Assembly (NCBI GenBank): GCA_031418395.1
Contig: JANOXL010000122.1
Span: forward strand, 1-10,719
DNA from: JANYCG01 sp031418395
Lineage (GTDB): Bacteria; Pseudomonadota; Gammaproteobacteria; Burkholderiales; Burkholderiaceae_C
Direction of reading: 5' to 3'
Length of the DNA: 10,719 nucleotides
Shown here: in pieces, positions 1-6,045 of the stretch
How the letters are laid out: each line of letters starts with the position of its first letter
How positions within the stretch are numbered: the stretch's first letter is position 1
Position numbers and translations under genes: made by a program
Notes under the pieces: model-generated
What the model saw: only the letters and a program-made list of their open reading frames with translations
Told to the model about the DNA's origin: nothing
The model's database searches: none

Positions 1-833
1 GACATGCCGGGTACGTCACGCGTCCATTCCGGCACGATCACACCCACCGCTGCACCCAGCACTGGCCCGAGGAAATACCCCGGCCCGCCCACCACCACCA
101 TCAAATACATCATGATGGAAATGCCCACAGTAAAGGGCGCGGGTTCAATGAACTCCACCAGCGGCGCAAACAGCGCTCCGGCCACACCCGCATAGACCGC
201 GCCGATCGCAAACGCCAGGAGGGTATAGGTGCGCGTATCGACACCCAGGCTCTCTGCACGGATCGGGTTGTCGCGAAGCGCGGTGAAAGCCTTGCCCCAG
301 GGGGAGCGCAGCAAACCGGCCAGCAAGAGCGCAAACACCACCACCACGCCGAGCACGAAATAGTAATAGGCCAGGTTCTTGTTGAGCGAAATGCCCAACA
401 ACTCGGGTCGCGCGATGTTGTTGATGCCAAAGGTTCCCCCTGTAAGCCACTCTTCATTACGCATGACCAGCCAAATAGCCGTATTGAACCCCAGCGTCGC
501 AAAGGCCAGGTAAATGGTTTGCACGCGCAGCGCCGGAAATCCCACGATGATGCCGGTGAAAAAACAGATCAACATGCCCAGTGGCAAACCCAGCCACCAG
601 CTGAAGCCGGCCTTGAGCAGGATTGCCACCGTGTACGCGCCAAGGCCAAAAAACGCGGCGTGCCCGAGTGATTTTTGCCCTGCATAACCCACCGTGAGGT
701 TCAGGCCCATGATGGCCAACACGAAGATGAGCCAATAACTCATCAAATAGATACCGTAGTTTTTCAAATACTGTGGCGTCACCAGCAAAAACAAGGCGCT
801 GATGAGCACCATCACCCAGGTGGACTTTTTCAT
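1..833 (-). CDS. livM: LivM-like branched-chain amino acid type ABC transporter permease (partial, 3' end off window)
   Basis: Inner-membrane permease of a HAAT/Liv-type ABC importer. I translated it by hand from the ATG at 833-831. It is open for 277 residues to the window edge with no stop, so the last roughly 50 residues are missing. Family marks seen: VGYAGQKSLGHAAFFGLGAY (about 48-67), and the cytoplasmic loop TALRDNPIRAESLGV (184-198), which matches the segment that contacts the ATPase. Many hydrophobic segments are present, including FVLGVVVVFALLLAGLL at about 159-175. The start overlaps the livH stop as ATGA, so the two are probably translationally coupled. It should pair with the LivH-like protein to form the membrane channel; LivG/LivF-type ATPases are expected beyond the left edge. 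The actual substrate need not be leucine, since members of this family also carry aromatic acids, amides and urea. Confidence 0.93.
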   Translation of the reverse strand, partial: MKKSTWVMVLISALFLLVTPQYLKNYGIYLMSYWLIFVLAIMGLNLTVGYAGQKSLGHAAFFGLGAYTVAILLKAGFSWWLGLPLGMLICFFTGIIVGFPALRVQTIYLAFATLGFNTAIWLVMRNEEWLTGGTFGINNIARPELLGISLNKNLAYYYFVLGVVVVFALLLAGLLRSPWGKAFTALRDNPIRAESLGVDTRTYTLLAFAIGAVYAGVAGALFAPLVEFIEPAPFTVGISIMMYLMVVVGGPGYFLGPVLGAAVGVIVPEWTRDVPGM

Positions 834-1705
834 ACCTTGCGCTCCTCTTTTTTACCCAGGAGCCCTTGCGGCTTGAAGAGAATCACCACCATGAAAATCA
901 GCAACGCCACCGCGTCTTTGTAGGCTGGCGAAATATAGGCAGCAGCGAGGTTTTCGCTGACGCCCACCAACAGGCCGCCTAAAAGCGCACCGCGCGAGTT
1001 GTTGAATCCACCGATGATGGCGGCAAAAAACGCCTTGGTTCCCAGGCCCTCGCCCATGTCGAACTTGGCCAGGTAGGTGGGTGTCACGAGCAAGGCGGCC
1101 GAGGTGGCCAGCACCGCATTGATGGCAAAGGTGTAAAAAATCATGCGCGGCACGTTGATGCCCAGCACGGTGGCGCTTTCGGTGTTTTGCGCGACGGCCT
1201 GCATCGCGCGGCCCGTCACTGTTTTGGCCAGAAACGCCTGTGTGCCAAAAACGATGATGAGCGCCAGTGCCAAGGTGCCGATGTCCGACACACTCACAGC
1301 TGCACCGCCCACTCTGAACACCGTGTCAGAGAACAAGCTGGGGAAAGGGTGTGGTTCGGCGCTGTAGCCCGCCTTCACCGAGTTACGCATGACGATGGAC
1401 AGGCCAATCGTCGCCACCACAATCGGCATCATGCCGAATTTAAACAGCGGGTCCACCAGGCCACGCTTGAACACCCAGCCCAGCACCACGACCGATAACA
1501 CGACCGACAGCCCCACGCTGACGGCCAGCGGGGCACCTGCGTTCATAAAGATCAGCATGGCAAAGGCCGGGAGCATGACGAACTCGCCCTGCGCAAAATT
1601 GATCGTACCGGCTGCCTGCCACAAGAGGGTAAAGCCCAAGGCTGCCAGGGCATAAATGCTTCCGGTGGCCATGCCACTGAACATCAACTGGAAAAAATCA
1701 GACAT
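830..1705 (-). CDS. livH: LivH-like branched-chain amino acid type ABC transporter permease
   Basis: Second inner-membrane permease of the importer, 291 residues, the usual size for LivH. Motifs seen: an N-terminal hydrophobic helix with GSIYALAALGFTLLW (15-29), the family block INFAQGEFVMLPAF (35-48), and the loop GRAMQAVAQNTESATVLGIN (165-184) expected to touch the ATPase. The C-terminus is FKPQGLLGKKEERKV (277-291), typical of the family. ATG at 1705-1703; the Shine-Dalgarno is weak, with only GGGTTGA-like bases upstream. It follows the binding-protein gene after about 100 bases that contain a hairpin, and overlaps livM by four bases. The operon is oriented away from the IclR regulator. 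Function as a permease is firm from the family; the substrate is unknown. Confidence 0.94.
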   Translation of the reverse strand: MSDFFQLMFSGMATGSIYALAALGFTLLWQAAGTINFAQGEFVMLPAFAMLIFMNAGAPLAVSVGLSVVLSVVVLGWVFKRGLVDPLFKFGMMPIVVATIGLSIVMRNSVKAGYSAEPHPFPSLFSDTVFRVGGAAVSVSDIGTLALALIIVFGTQAFLAKTVTGRAMQAVAQNTESATVLGINVPRMIFYTFAINAVLATSAALLVTPTYLAKFDMGEGLGTKAFFAAIIGGFNNSRGALLGGLLVGVSENLAAAYISPAYKDAVALLIFMVVILFKPQGLLGKKEERKV

Positions 1706-1730
1706 AAACGTTCAACCCATCCAAAGAAAA

Positions 1731-1780
1731 TGCCCTGACTCTGGTCCGCTGCTAGGGTGCTGCGGATTCGAGGCAGGGCA
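1731..1780 (-). terminator. Hairpin with T-rich tail between binding-protein and permease genes (attenuator or partial terminator)
   Basis: Perfect 7-base arms TGCCCTG (1731-1737) and CAGGGCA (1774-1780) enclose a second stem, TCCGC (1745-1749) with GCGGA (1762-1766). Reading on the minus strand, the direction of liv transcription, the outer stem is followed at once by TTTTCTTT. On the plus strand no T-run follows. This orientation fits a leaky intrinsic terminator or 3'-protecting stem. Such elements are known after binding-protein genes in ABC operons and raise binding protein above permease. Strength was judged by eye only; the outer loop is long. Confidence 0.5.
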
Positions 1781-1807
1781 AAAACCAGCCCGCTAGATCT
1801 ATAAGGC

Positions 1808-2968
1808 TTATTTTTTGGCAGCAGCCGGTGCTGCGCTCAGCGGCGGCAAGGTTGCCACCACTTCCTGGCGGCCATTTTTCACTTCCACCAGGAAACTCTC
1901 GCGGTCGATGTCGCCCTTGTCGTCAAACTGGGTGTCCATGATGACGCCGGGATACTTCTTGGCGCTGACCTTGAAGCCCTTCATCGCCTGGGCCACAGCC
2001 TTGCGATCCAGCTTGCCAGCCTTCTCAATCGCCGCTTTCATGGTGTACACGCCGGTGTAACCCTTGATGCCGTTGTGGTCGGTGATGTATTTGTAGGCCT
2101 GGTAGAACTTGGCTTTAAACGCCAGCATTTCAGGAATCGGCGCGTCCACGGTCAGGCCGACGTGGGCGAAAGCGCCGTTCGCTGAGTCACCTGCAAGTTC
2201 AATCACTTTTTGGCCCGTCAGTGTGGTCTCACCAATCAGCGGTTTGGCATAACCCTGTTTTTTGAATTCACGCAGGGCACGGGCAGACTCTTCTTCCGTC
2301 ACGTAAACAAAGGTGGCATCGGCATTGGAGTTTTTCGCACGCACCACGGCGGACGAAAAGTCGAGTTGCAGCGGCTCGGTGGCAATCTCCGCCACGATGG
2401 TGGTCGGGCTGCCCTTGAGGTTGGCGACGATGGCATCACGGCCACCTTTGCCGAAGTCGTTGTTCTGATAAATCACCGCAATGGTTTTGTACTTGCTGGT
2501 GATGTGTTTGGCAATTTTCGGGAATGATGTCGCTTGCCCAAAACTGGTGCGGAAAATATACGGATTACCTTGCGCTGTGATGGCGCTGGCCTCACCACCG
2601 GTCCAGTTGGGTACTTCGGCTTTGCGGCTTTCTGCCATGGAGACCATGATCGAGCCCGAGAACACCGGGCCAAAAATAGCAAACGTGCCATCGTCAATGG
2701 CCTTTTGCGCCAGACCCTTGGCAACGCCAGGGTTGGTCTGGGTGTCCATTTCCGTCAGGGCAATTTTTTTGCCCAGAATACCGCCAGTAGCGTTGATTTC
2801 GTTGACGGCGAGTTTCAGGCCATCACGGAAGTTGGTGCCAGACACCACACCGCCGCCCGAAAGCTCCACAATGGCCGCGAGTTTGATCGTGTCCTGGGCA
2901 AAAGCGGCCGCAGCCGAAATTGCAATAGCGCAAGCGGCTACCAGTTTAAGAGCGAAACGTTTTTGCAT
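1808..2968 (-). CDS. Periplasmic substrate-binding protein of Liv/HAAT-type ABC transporter
   Basis: Periplasmic receptor of the importer, 386 residues, normal for the type-I periplasmic binding fold (Peripla_BP_6). A clear Sec signal peptide is present: MQKR, a hydrophobic core at about 5-22, and a likely cleavage AFA|QD after residue 24. The mature protein opens with the family's DTIKLAAIVELSGGG and continues with FRDGLKLAVNEINATGG (47-63), a region around FGPVFSGS (99-106), and a mid-domain TIAVIYQNNDFGKGG. The C-terminus ends in an Ala/Pro/Lys-rich tail. Start: ATG at 2968-2966 with GGGGA about 7 bases upstream. It is first in the minus-strand operon and divergent from the IclR gene, so it is a likely regulatory target. 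Ligand unknown; livK or livJ would be only a family label, so no symbol is given. Confidence 0.92.
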   Translation of the reverse strand: MQKRFALKLVAACAIAISAAAAFAQDTIKLAAIVELSGGGVVSGTNFRDGLKLAVNEINATGGILGKKIALTEMDTQTNPGVAKGLAQKAIDDGTFAIFGPVFSGSIMVSMAESRKAEVPNWTGGEASAITAQGNPYIFRTSFGQATSFPKIAKHITSKYKTIAVIYQNNDFGKGGRDAIVANLKGSPTTIVAEIATEPLQLDFSSAVVRAKNSNADATFVYVTEEESARALREFKKQGYAKPLIGETTLTGQKVIELAGDSANGAFAHVGLTVDAPIPEMLAFKAKFYQAYKYITDHNGIKGYTGVYTMKAAIEKAGKLDRKAVAQAMKGFKVSAKKYPGVIMDTQFDDKGDIDRESFLVEVKNGRQEVVATLPPLSAAPAAAKK

Positions 2969-3082
2969 GAAAGTATCCCCAATGGCAATAGATGAATGAC
3001 GAAAAGATCAACGCTGTGAACGGGAATGGTTTCCAGCCACATCAGAACCGCTAACCTTCAGCAAGGTCGGCTGGTTGACAGC

Positions 3083-3112
3083 ACTTGCCCTGCCCTCGAG
3101 GGAAGCGCAAGT
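3083..3112. repeat. 30-bp imperfect palindrome in the liv upstream region
   Basis: The two 15-base arms are centred between 3097 and 3098: ACTTGCCCTGCCCTC against GAGGGAAGCGCAAGT. They match at 13 of 15 positions when one is reverse-complemented, with mismatches at 3089/3106 and 3092/3103. The core is CCCTCGAGGG. No T-run follows on either strand, so it does not look like a terminator. It could be an operator for a dimeric regulator or a stem in the liv leader RNA. Confidence 0.6.
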
Positions 3113-3202
3113 TAGAAAGGCACAATGAAATGTATCGGCAAATCAGCCTGGTGCGCCGCAGGTAAGTGACCATGCTGAGCGATAGTCATACAAATTGGTA
3201 CG

Positions 3203-3232
3203 ATTATCATCCGTATTTGGGGTTAGCACTAA
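3203..3232 (-). promoter_or_regulatory. Possible promoter of the liv operon
   Basis: On the minus strand GATAAT (3208-3203) matches the -10 consensus at five of six bases. The best -35 candidate, TTAGTG at 3232-3227 with 18-base spacing, is poor, which would fit an activator-dependent promoter. It lies between CAAAT (3191-3195) and ATTTG (3215-3219) half-sites that recur in front of the IclR gene. Judged by eye. Confidence 0.3.
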
Positions 3233-3251
3233 AGTCCACTTCCGGTCAAAT
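3223..3251 (+). promoter_or_regulatory. Possible promoter of the IclR-type regulator gene
   Basis: TTAGCA (3223-3228) and TCAAAT (3246-3251) each match consensus at four of six bases and are spaced 17 bases apart. Transcription would begin about 15-20 bases before the ATG at 3276, leaving a very short leader. This agrees with the absence of any Shine-Dalgarno there. The -10 element lies inside the left arm of the inverted repeat at 3245-3270, which suggests autorepression. Confidence 0.3.
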
Positions 3252-3270
3252 ACAAAGATTCGAATTTGAC
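3245..3270. promoter_or_regulatory. Inverted repeat GTCAAAT-N12-ATTTGAC, candidate IclR operator
   Basis: Perfect 7-base arms at 3245-3251 and 3264-3270 are separated by 12 bases and end five bases before the regulator's start codon. A third copy of the half-site, GTATTTG, lies at 3213-3219 and is the exact complement of CAAATAC at 3247-3253. Regulators of the IclR family bind short palindromes or repeated half-sites and often control their own gene. Assignment to this regulator is inference from position. Confidence 0.45.
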
Positions 3271-3275
3271 GCACC

Positions 3276-4085
3276 ATGCAAAACGCCATCGCTCCCTTGT
3301 TGCCTGCACGGCCATTTGCAAACGCTGCGCCCCTGGAAAAACGCGATTGGATCGCGGGTTTGCAAAAGGGTTTGGCGATCATTGAGACCTTTGACCATGC
3401 CAATCCGCGCCTGACGGCGGCGCAAGTGGGCCTGCGCACCGGCCTGACCCGCACCGCCGCGCGGCGTCATTTGTTGACACTCACCTACCTGGGTTATGCC
3501 GCCAGCGATGGCCGCCTCTTTTGGCTGACGCCCAGCGTCATGCGTCTGGGGCAGTCCTACCTGGAGTCCGCACGCCTGCCGCGCATGGTGCAGCCGTTTT
3601 TGCAACGCGTCACCGCAGGCACCTCGGAGACGGCCTTTATGAGTGTGCTGGACGGCGCCGACATTGTTTACCTGGCGCGCAATGGCTCCAACGTCTACAT
3701 GAACACGGGTTACGTGGTGGGCGCACGTGTACAGGCGCAAGTCACCTCCTCAGGCATGTTGCTACTGGCCCTGAGCGACGCGAACTGGCTTGCGAATTGG
3801 CTGGCCACCTGCGAACTCAAACCCTACACCACCTACACCATCACGGACCCCGCCCGTTTGCAAGCTGAGATGGCGCGCATCCGGGCCGAGCGCTGGTGTG
3901 TCTCGGAGCAGCAACTTGAAATCGACATGCGCGGCATCGCGGTGCCGCTGATCAATTTGCACGGTGATCTGGTGGGCGCCCTGAACGTCACCATGCCCAT
4001 GGGGAAAGAAACCACCGAAAACGCCGTGCGCCGCGTCTTGCCGGTGTTGCAAGAAACCGCACGCGCGATGCGCAACCTGATTTGA
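3276..4085 (+). CDS. IclR-family transcriptional regulator (PcaR/PobR-like)
   Basis: DNA-binding regulator of 269 residues. Residues about 20-90 form the winged helix-turn-helix: RDWIAGLQKGLAIIETFD leads in, and LTAAQVGLRTGLTRTAARRH (46-65) supplies the recognition helix. The rest is the IclR effector-binding domain, with VYLARNGSNVYMNTGYVVGA (131-150), GMLLLA (160-165), and the late signature GIAVPLINLHGDLVGALNV (220-238). The lead-in resembles the Pca/Pob subgroup, whose known members respond to aromatic acids. An in-frame stop at 3267 makes the ATG at 3276 the earliest start; it has no visible Shine-Dalgarno and may be nearly leaderless. The gene lies 67 bases before the oxidoreductase gene on the same strand and is divergent from the liv operon, so it probably controls both. 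Effector unknown. Confidence 0.92.
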   Translation: MQNAIAPLLPARPFANAAPLEKRDWIAGLQKGLAIIETFDHANPRLTAAQVGLRTGLTRTAARRHLLTLTYLGYAASDGRLFWLTPSVMRLGQSYLESARLPRMVQPFLQRVTAGTSETAFMSVLDGADIVYLARNGSNVYMNTGYVVGARVQAQVTSSGMLLLALSDANWLANWLATCELKPYTTYTITDPARLQAEMARIRAERWCVSEQQLEIDMRGIAVPLINLHGDLVGALNVTMPMGKETTENAVRRVLPVLQETARAMRNLI

Positions 4086-4152
4086 AACTTCTACCACTTG
4101 GCTTTTCCTTCGCCGCTCCCTACCGACGACTTAACGGACATCGAGAAAGTTC

Positions 4153-5190
4153 ATGACATCAAAAACCTCCATCGCCCTGATTGGCGCCGGCGTCATCGGC
4201 AAAACCCATGTGAATCGCATCGGGCTGTCAGACAACTTGACGCTGGCCGGCATTGCTGACCCGACCGAGGCCGGCCAAGCGCTGGCTGCCTCGGTAGGTG
4301 TGCCCTGGTTTGCCGACCACCGCAGCCTGCTGGATGCAGTCAAACCGCAAGGCGCGATTGTCGCCACACCCAATCAAACCCATGTCGCCTTCGCCATCGA
4401 CTGCCTGGAGCGCGGCATCGCGGCGCTGGTAGAAAAACCGGTGGCCGACAACGTGGCTGACGCCAAAACCCTGGCCGCTGCCGTCGAGCGGCTCAAGGTA
4501 CCTGTGCTGGTCGGCCATCATCGTCGGCACAACCCGATCAACCAGCGCGCGCGCGCGATCGTGAAATCGGGCCAGCTCGGCCAGATCGTCAATGTCAACG
4601 CCATGGCCAGCATGTACAAACCCGACAGTTATTACGACGCGCCGTGGCGTCGCGCGAAGGGCGGCGGGCCGATCTTGATCAACCTGATTCACGACATTGA
4701 CATGTTGCGCTTCATCGTCGGAGACATCGTGGCGGTGCAGGCCTTCACCAGCAACAAAGTGCGTGGTTTTGAAATTGAAGACTCCGCCGCTGCCATCTTG
4801 AAATTTGCCAACGGCGCTTTGGGCACGGTAGTCGTTTCAGACACAGTGGCCGGGCCGTTCTGCTGGGACTTCACCGCCAACGAGCAAGACCAATACCCAC
4901 GGCAGGAAGTGCAGTCGCATTTCATCATGGGCACCCATGGCTCGATGTCGCTGCCGAATCTGGAGGTGTTCAGCTACACCGGCGAACGCCATTGGCATAA
5001 GGAGATGCTGCTGCAAAAATCCTTCGTCCACAAACAGGACGCCTACACCCTGCAACTTCAGCATTTCAAAGCCGTGATCGAAGGCCGTGAAGCGCCGCTG
5101 TGCAGTGCGGCTGATGGCGTCGGCACGCTCCAGGCGACACTGGCCGTGCGTGATGCGGCCCTCAGCGGCACATCCCAAATACTGGGGTAA
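4153..5190 (+). CDS. Gfo/Idh/MocA-family NAD(P)-dependent oxidoreductase
   Basis: Likely cytoplasmic dehydrogenase that oxidises or reduces a hydroxyl/keto group on a sugar-, polyol- or cyclitol-like substrate. Length 345, normal for the family. The N-terminal Rossmann fold shows GAGVIG (11-16) after a beta strand, and an acidic/polar turn ADPTEA (35-40). The family EKP motif is at 94-96, giving the probable catalytic Lys95. The C-terminal domain carries GGGPILINLIHDID (170-183) with His180. The Asp that normally sits four residues before this His in inositol dehydrogenase-type members is Ile176 here, followed by Asn177. Start ATG 4153 follows a GAGAAAG-like weak ribosome site. It is 67 bases after the regulator gene and 27 before the TIM-barrel gene, so probably co-transcribed. 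Family certain, substrate not identifiable. Confidence 0.92.
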   Translation: MTSKTSIALIGAGVIGKTHVNRIGLSDNLTLAGIADPTEAGQALAASVGVPWFADHRSLLDAVKPQGAIVATPNQTHVAFAIDCLERGIAALVEKPVADNVADAKTLAAAVERLKVPVLVGHHRRHNPINQRARAIVKSGQLGQIVNVNAMASMYKPDSYYDAPWRRAKGGGPILINLIHDIDMLRFIVGDIVAVQAFTSNKVRGFEIEDSAAAILKFANGALGTVVVSDTVAGPFCWDFTANEQDQYPRQEVQSHFIMGTHGSMSLPNLEVFSYTGERHWHKEMLLQKSFVHKQDAYTLQLQHFKAVIEGREAPLCSAADGVGTLQATLAVRDAALSGTSQILG

Positions 5191-5217
5191 AAAATCTCAC
5201 TCCCTTCGGGCCACGCC

Positions 5218-6045
5218 ATGCAACGCAACTACTCCCTCGCCTACCTCACATCTTGCCAAGTCGCGCCGCCTGAAGCGATGCAACTCGCCGCTGACCATGG
5301 GTACCAGCAGGTGGGTTTTCGCCTCTTGCCCAATATGCCGGGTGCGCCGCAACAGTTCATGATCGACCGCCCCGATGTGCTACGCGAAACACTGGCGGTG
5401 CAAAAAGCCACGGGCGTCAAAGTGCTCGATTTGGAGATCATCCGAATCGGCGAGGGTTTTGACCCGAAGCTTTATGCGCCGCTGTTTGAGGTCGGCGCCG
5501 CATTGGGCGCGCAAGCGGTGTTGATTGCCGGTGACGACAGCGACGAGGCACGTCTTGCAGAGAGTTACGCCCGCCTGTGTGCGGTGATGCGCCCCTACAG
5601 CCTCACGGCGGATCTCGAATTCATGCCGTGGACTGCGGTGAAAGATGTCAAAACCGCGCGTCGCGTGATCGCCGCTGCGGGCCATCCCGCCAATGCCGGG
5701 ATTTTGGTGGACGCCCTGCATTTTGGCCGCTCAACGACCACACTGGAGGATATCCGCGCCATCCCGCGCGAGCTGCTGCATTACGCGCAGATTTGTGATG
5801 CGCAGGCAGGCCTTAACTTCAGCACCGAGGAGATGATCCACACCGCGCGCTCAGAGCGCCTGCTGGCAGGCGAAGGTAATATTGACGTGAAAGGGCTGTT
5901 TGCCGCCTTGCCGCAAGACTTGCCGGTGAGTGTTGAGGTGGTGCATTTTGAACGTATGGCGCAGCACGGCCAGCGTGCCTGGGCTCACATATGCCTGGAC
6001 AACGCTATTGCCACCCTCGAACCTCAACCTACGGCGGCAGCATGA
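5218..6045 (+). CDS. Sugar phosphate isomerase/epimerase-like TIM-barrel protein
   Basis: Protein of 275 residues with the layout of the xylose-isomerase-like TIM barrel (AP_endonuc_2 superfamily), which includes epimerases, inosose dehydratases and 3-dehydroshikimate dehydratases. Probable divalent metal ligands stand at the ends of beta strands: Glu134 (in ADLEFMPW), Asp165 and His168 (in LVDALHFGRS), Asp194 (in QICDAQ) and Glu240 (in SVEVVHF). The N-terminus SLAYLTSCQVAPPEAMQLAADHGY fits strand 1/helix 1 of the fold. The start ATG at 5218 has a weak ribosome site. The stop overlaps the acyl-CoA dehydrogenase start as ATGA, which indicates translational coupling. Beside an oxidoreductase and a PcaR-like regulator, a dehydratase or isomerase acting on a keto-polyol or hydroaromatic acid is plausible, but the reaction is not shown by sequence. 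Confidence 0.88.
   Translation: MQRNYSLAYLTSCQVAPPEAMQLAADHGYQQVGFRLLPNMPGAPQQFMIDRPDVLRETLAVQKATGVKVLDLEIIRIGEGFDPKLYAPLFEVGAALGAQAVLIAGDDSDEARLAESYARLCAVMRPYSLTADLEFMPWTAVKDVKTARRVIAAAGHPANAGILVDALHFGRSTTTLEDIRAIPRELLHYAQICDAQAGLNFSTEEMIHTARSERLLAGEGNIDVKGLFAALPQDLPVSVEVVHFERMAQHGQRAWAHICLDNAIATLEPQPTAAA

Larger units (their letters stand above)
2969..3275. other. Divergent control region between binding-protein gene and IclR gene
   Basis: This 307-base gap carries no supported gene. It holds a 30-bp imperfect palindrome (3083-3112), a minus-facing GATAAT hexamer (3208-3203), a plus-facing weak -35/-10 pair (3223-3251), and an inverted repeat next to the regulator's start (3245-3270). If the GATAAT element is the liv promoter, the binding-protein mRNA has a leader of about 230 bases that would include the palindrome. 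Confidence 0.6.

Noticed and set aside
110..735. Minus-strand frames of 92-130 codons in the livM region
   Set aside because: They are out-of-frame shadows; the real livM frame is open throughout from 833 to the edge and carries all family motifs.
2481..2999. 172-codon plus-strand frame antisense to the binding-protein gene
   Set aside because: It is opposite a confident gene and has no domain features; it is a product of the codon bias of the true strand.
3075..3080. Perfect TTGACA hexamer on the plus strand
   Set aside because: The sequence 15-19 bases downstream is GC-rich (CTCGAGGG) with no -10 element, so it does not form a promoter.
5991..6041. Upstream ATG extending the acyl-CoA dehydrogenase by 17 residues
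   Set aside because: The extra residues (MPGQRYCHPRTSTYGGS) do not resemble the family, and the start at 6042 gives the canonical N-terminus and an ATGA overlap.
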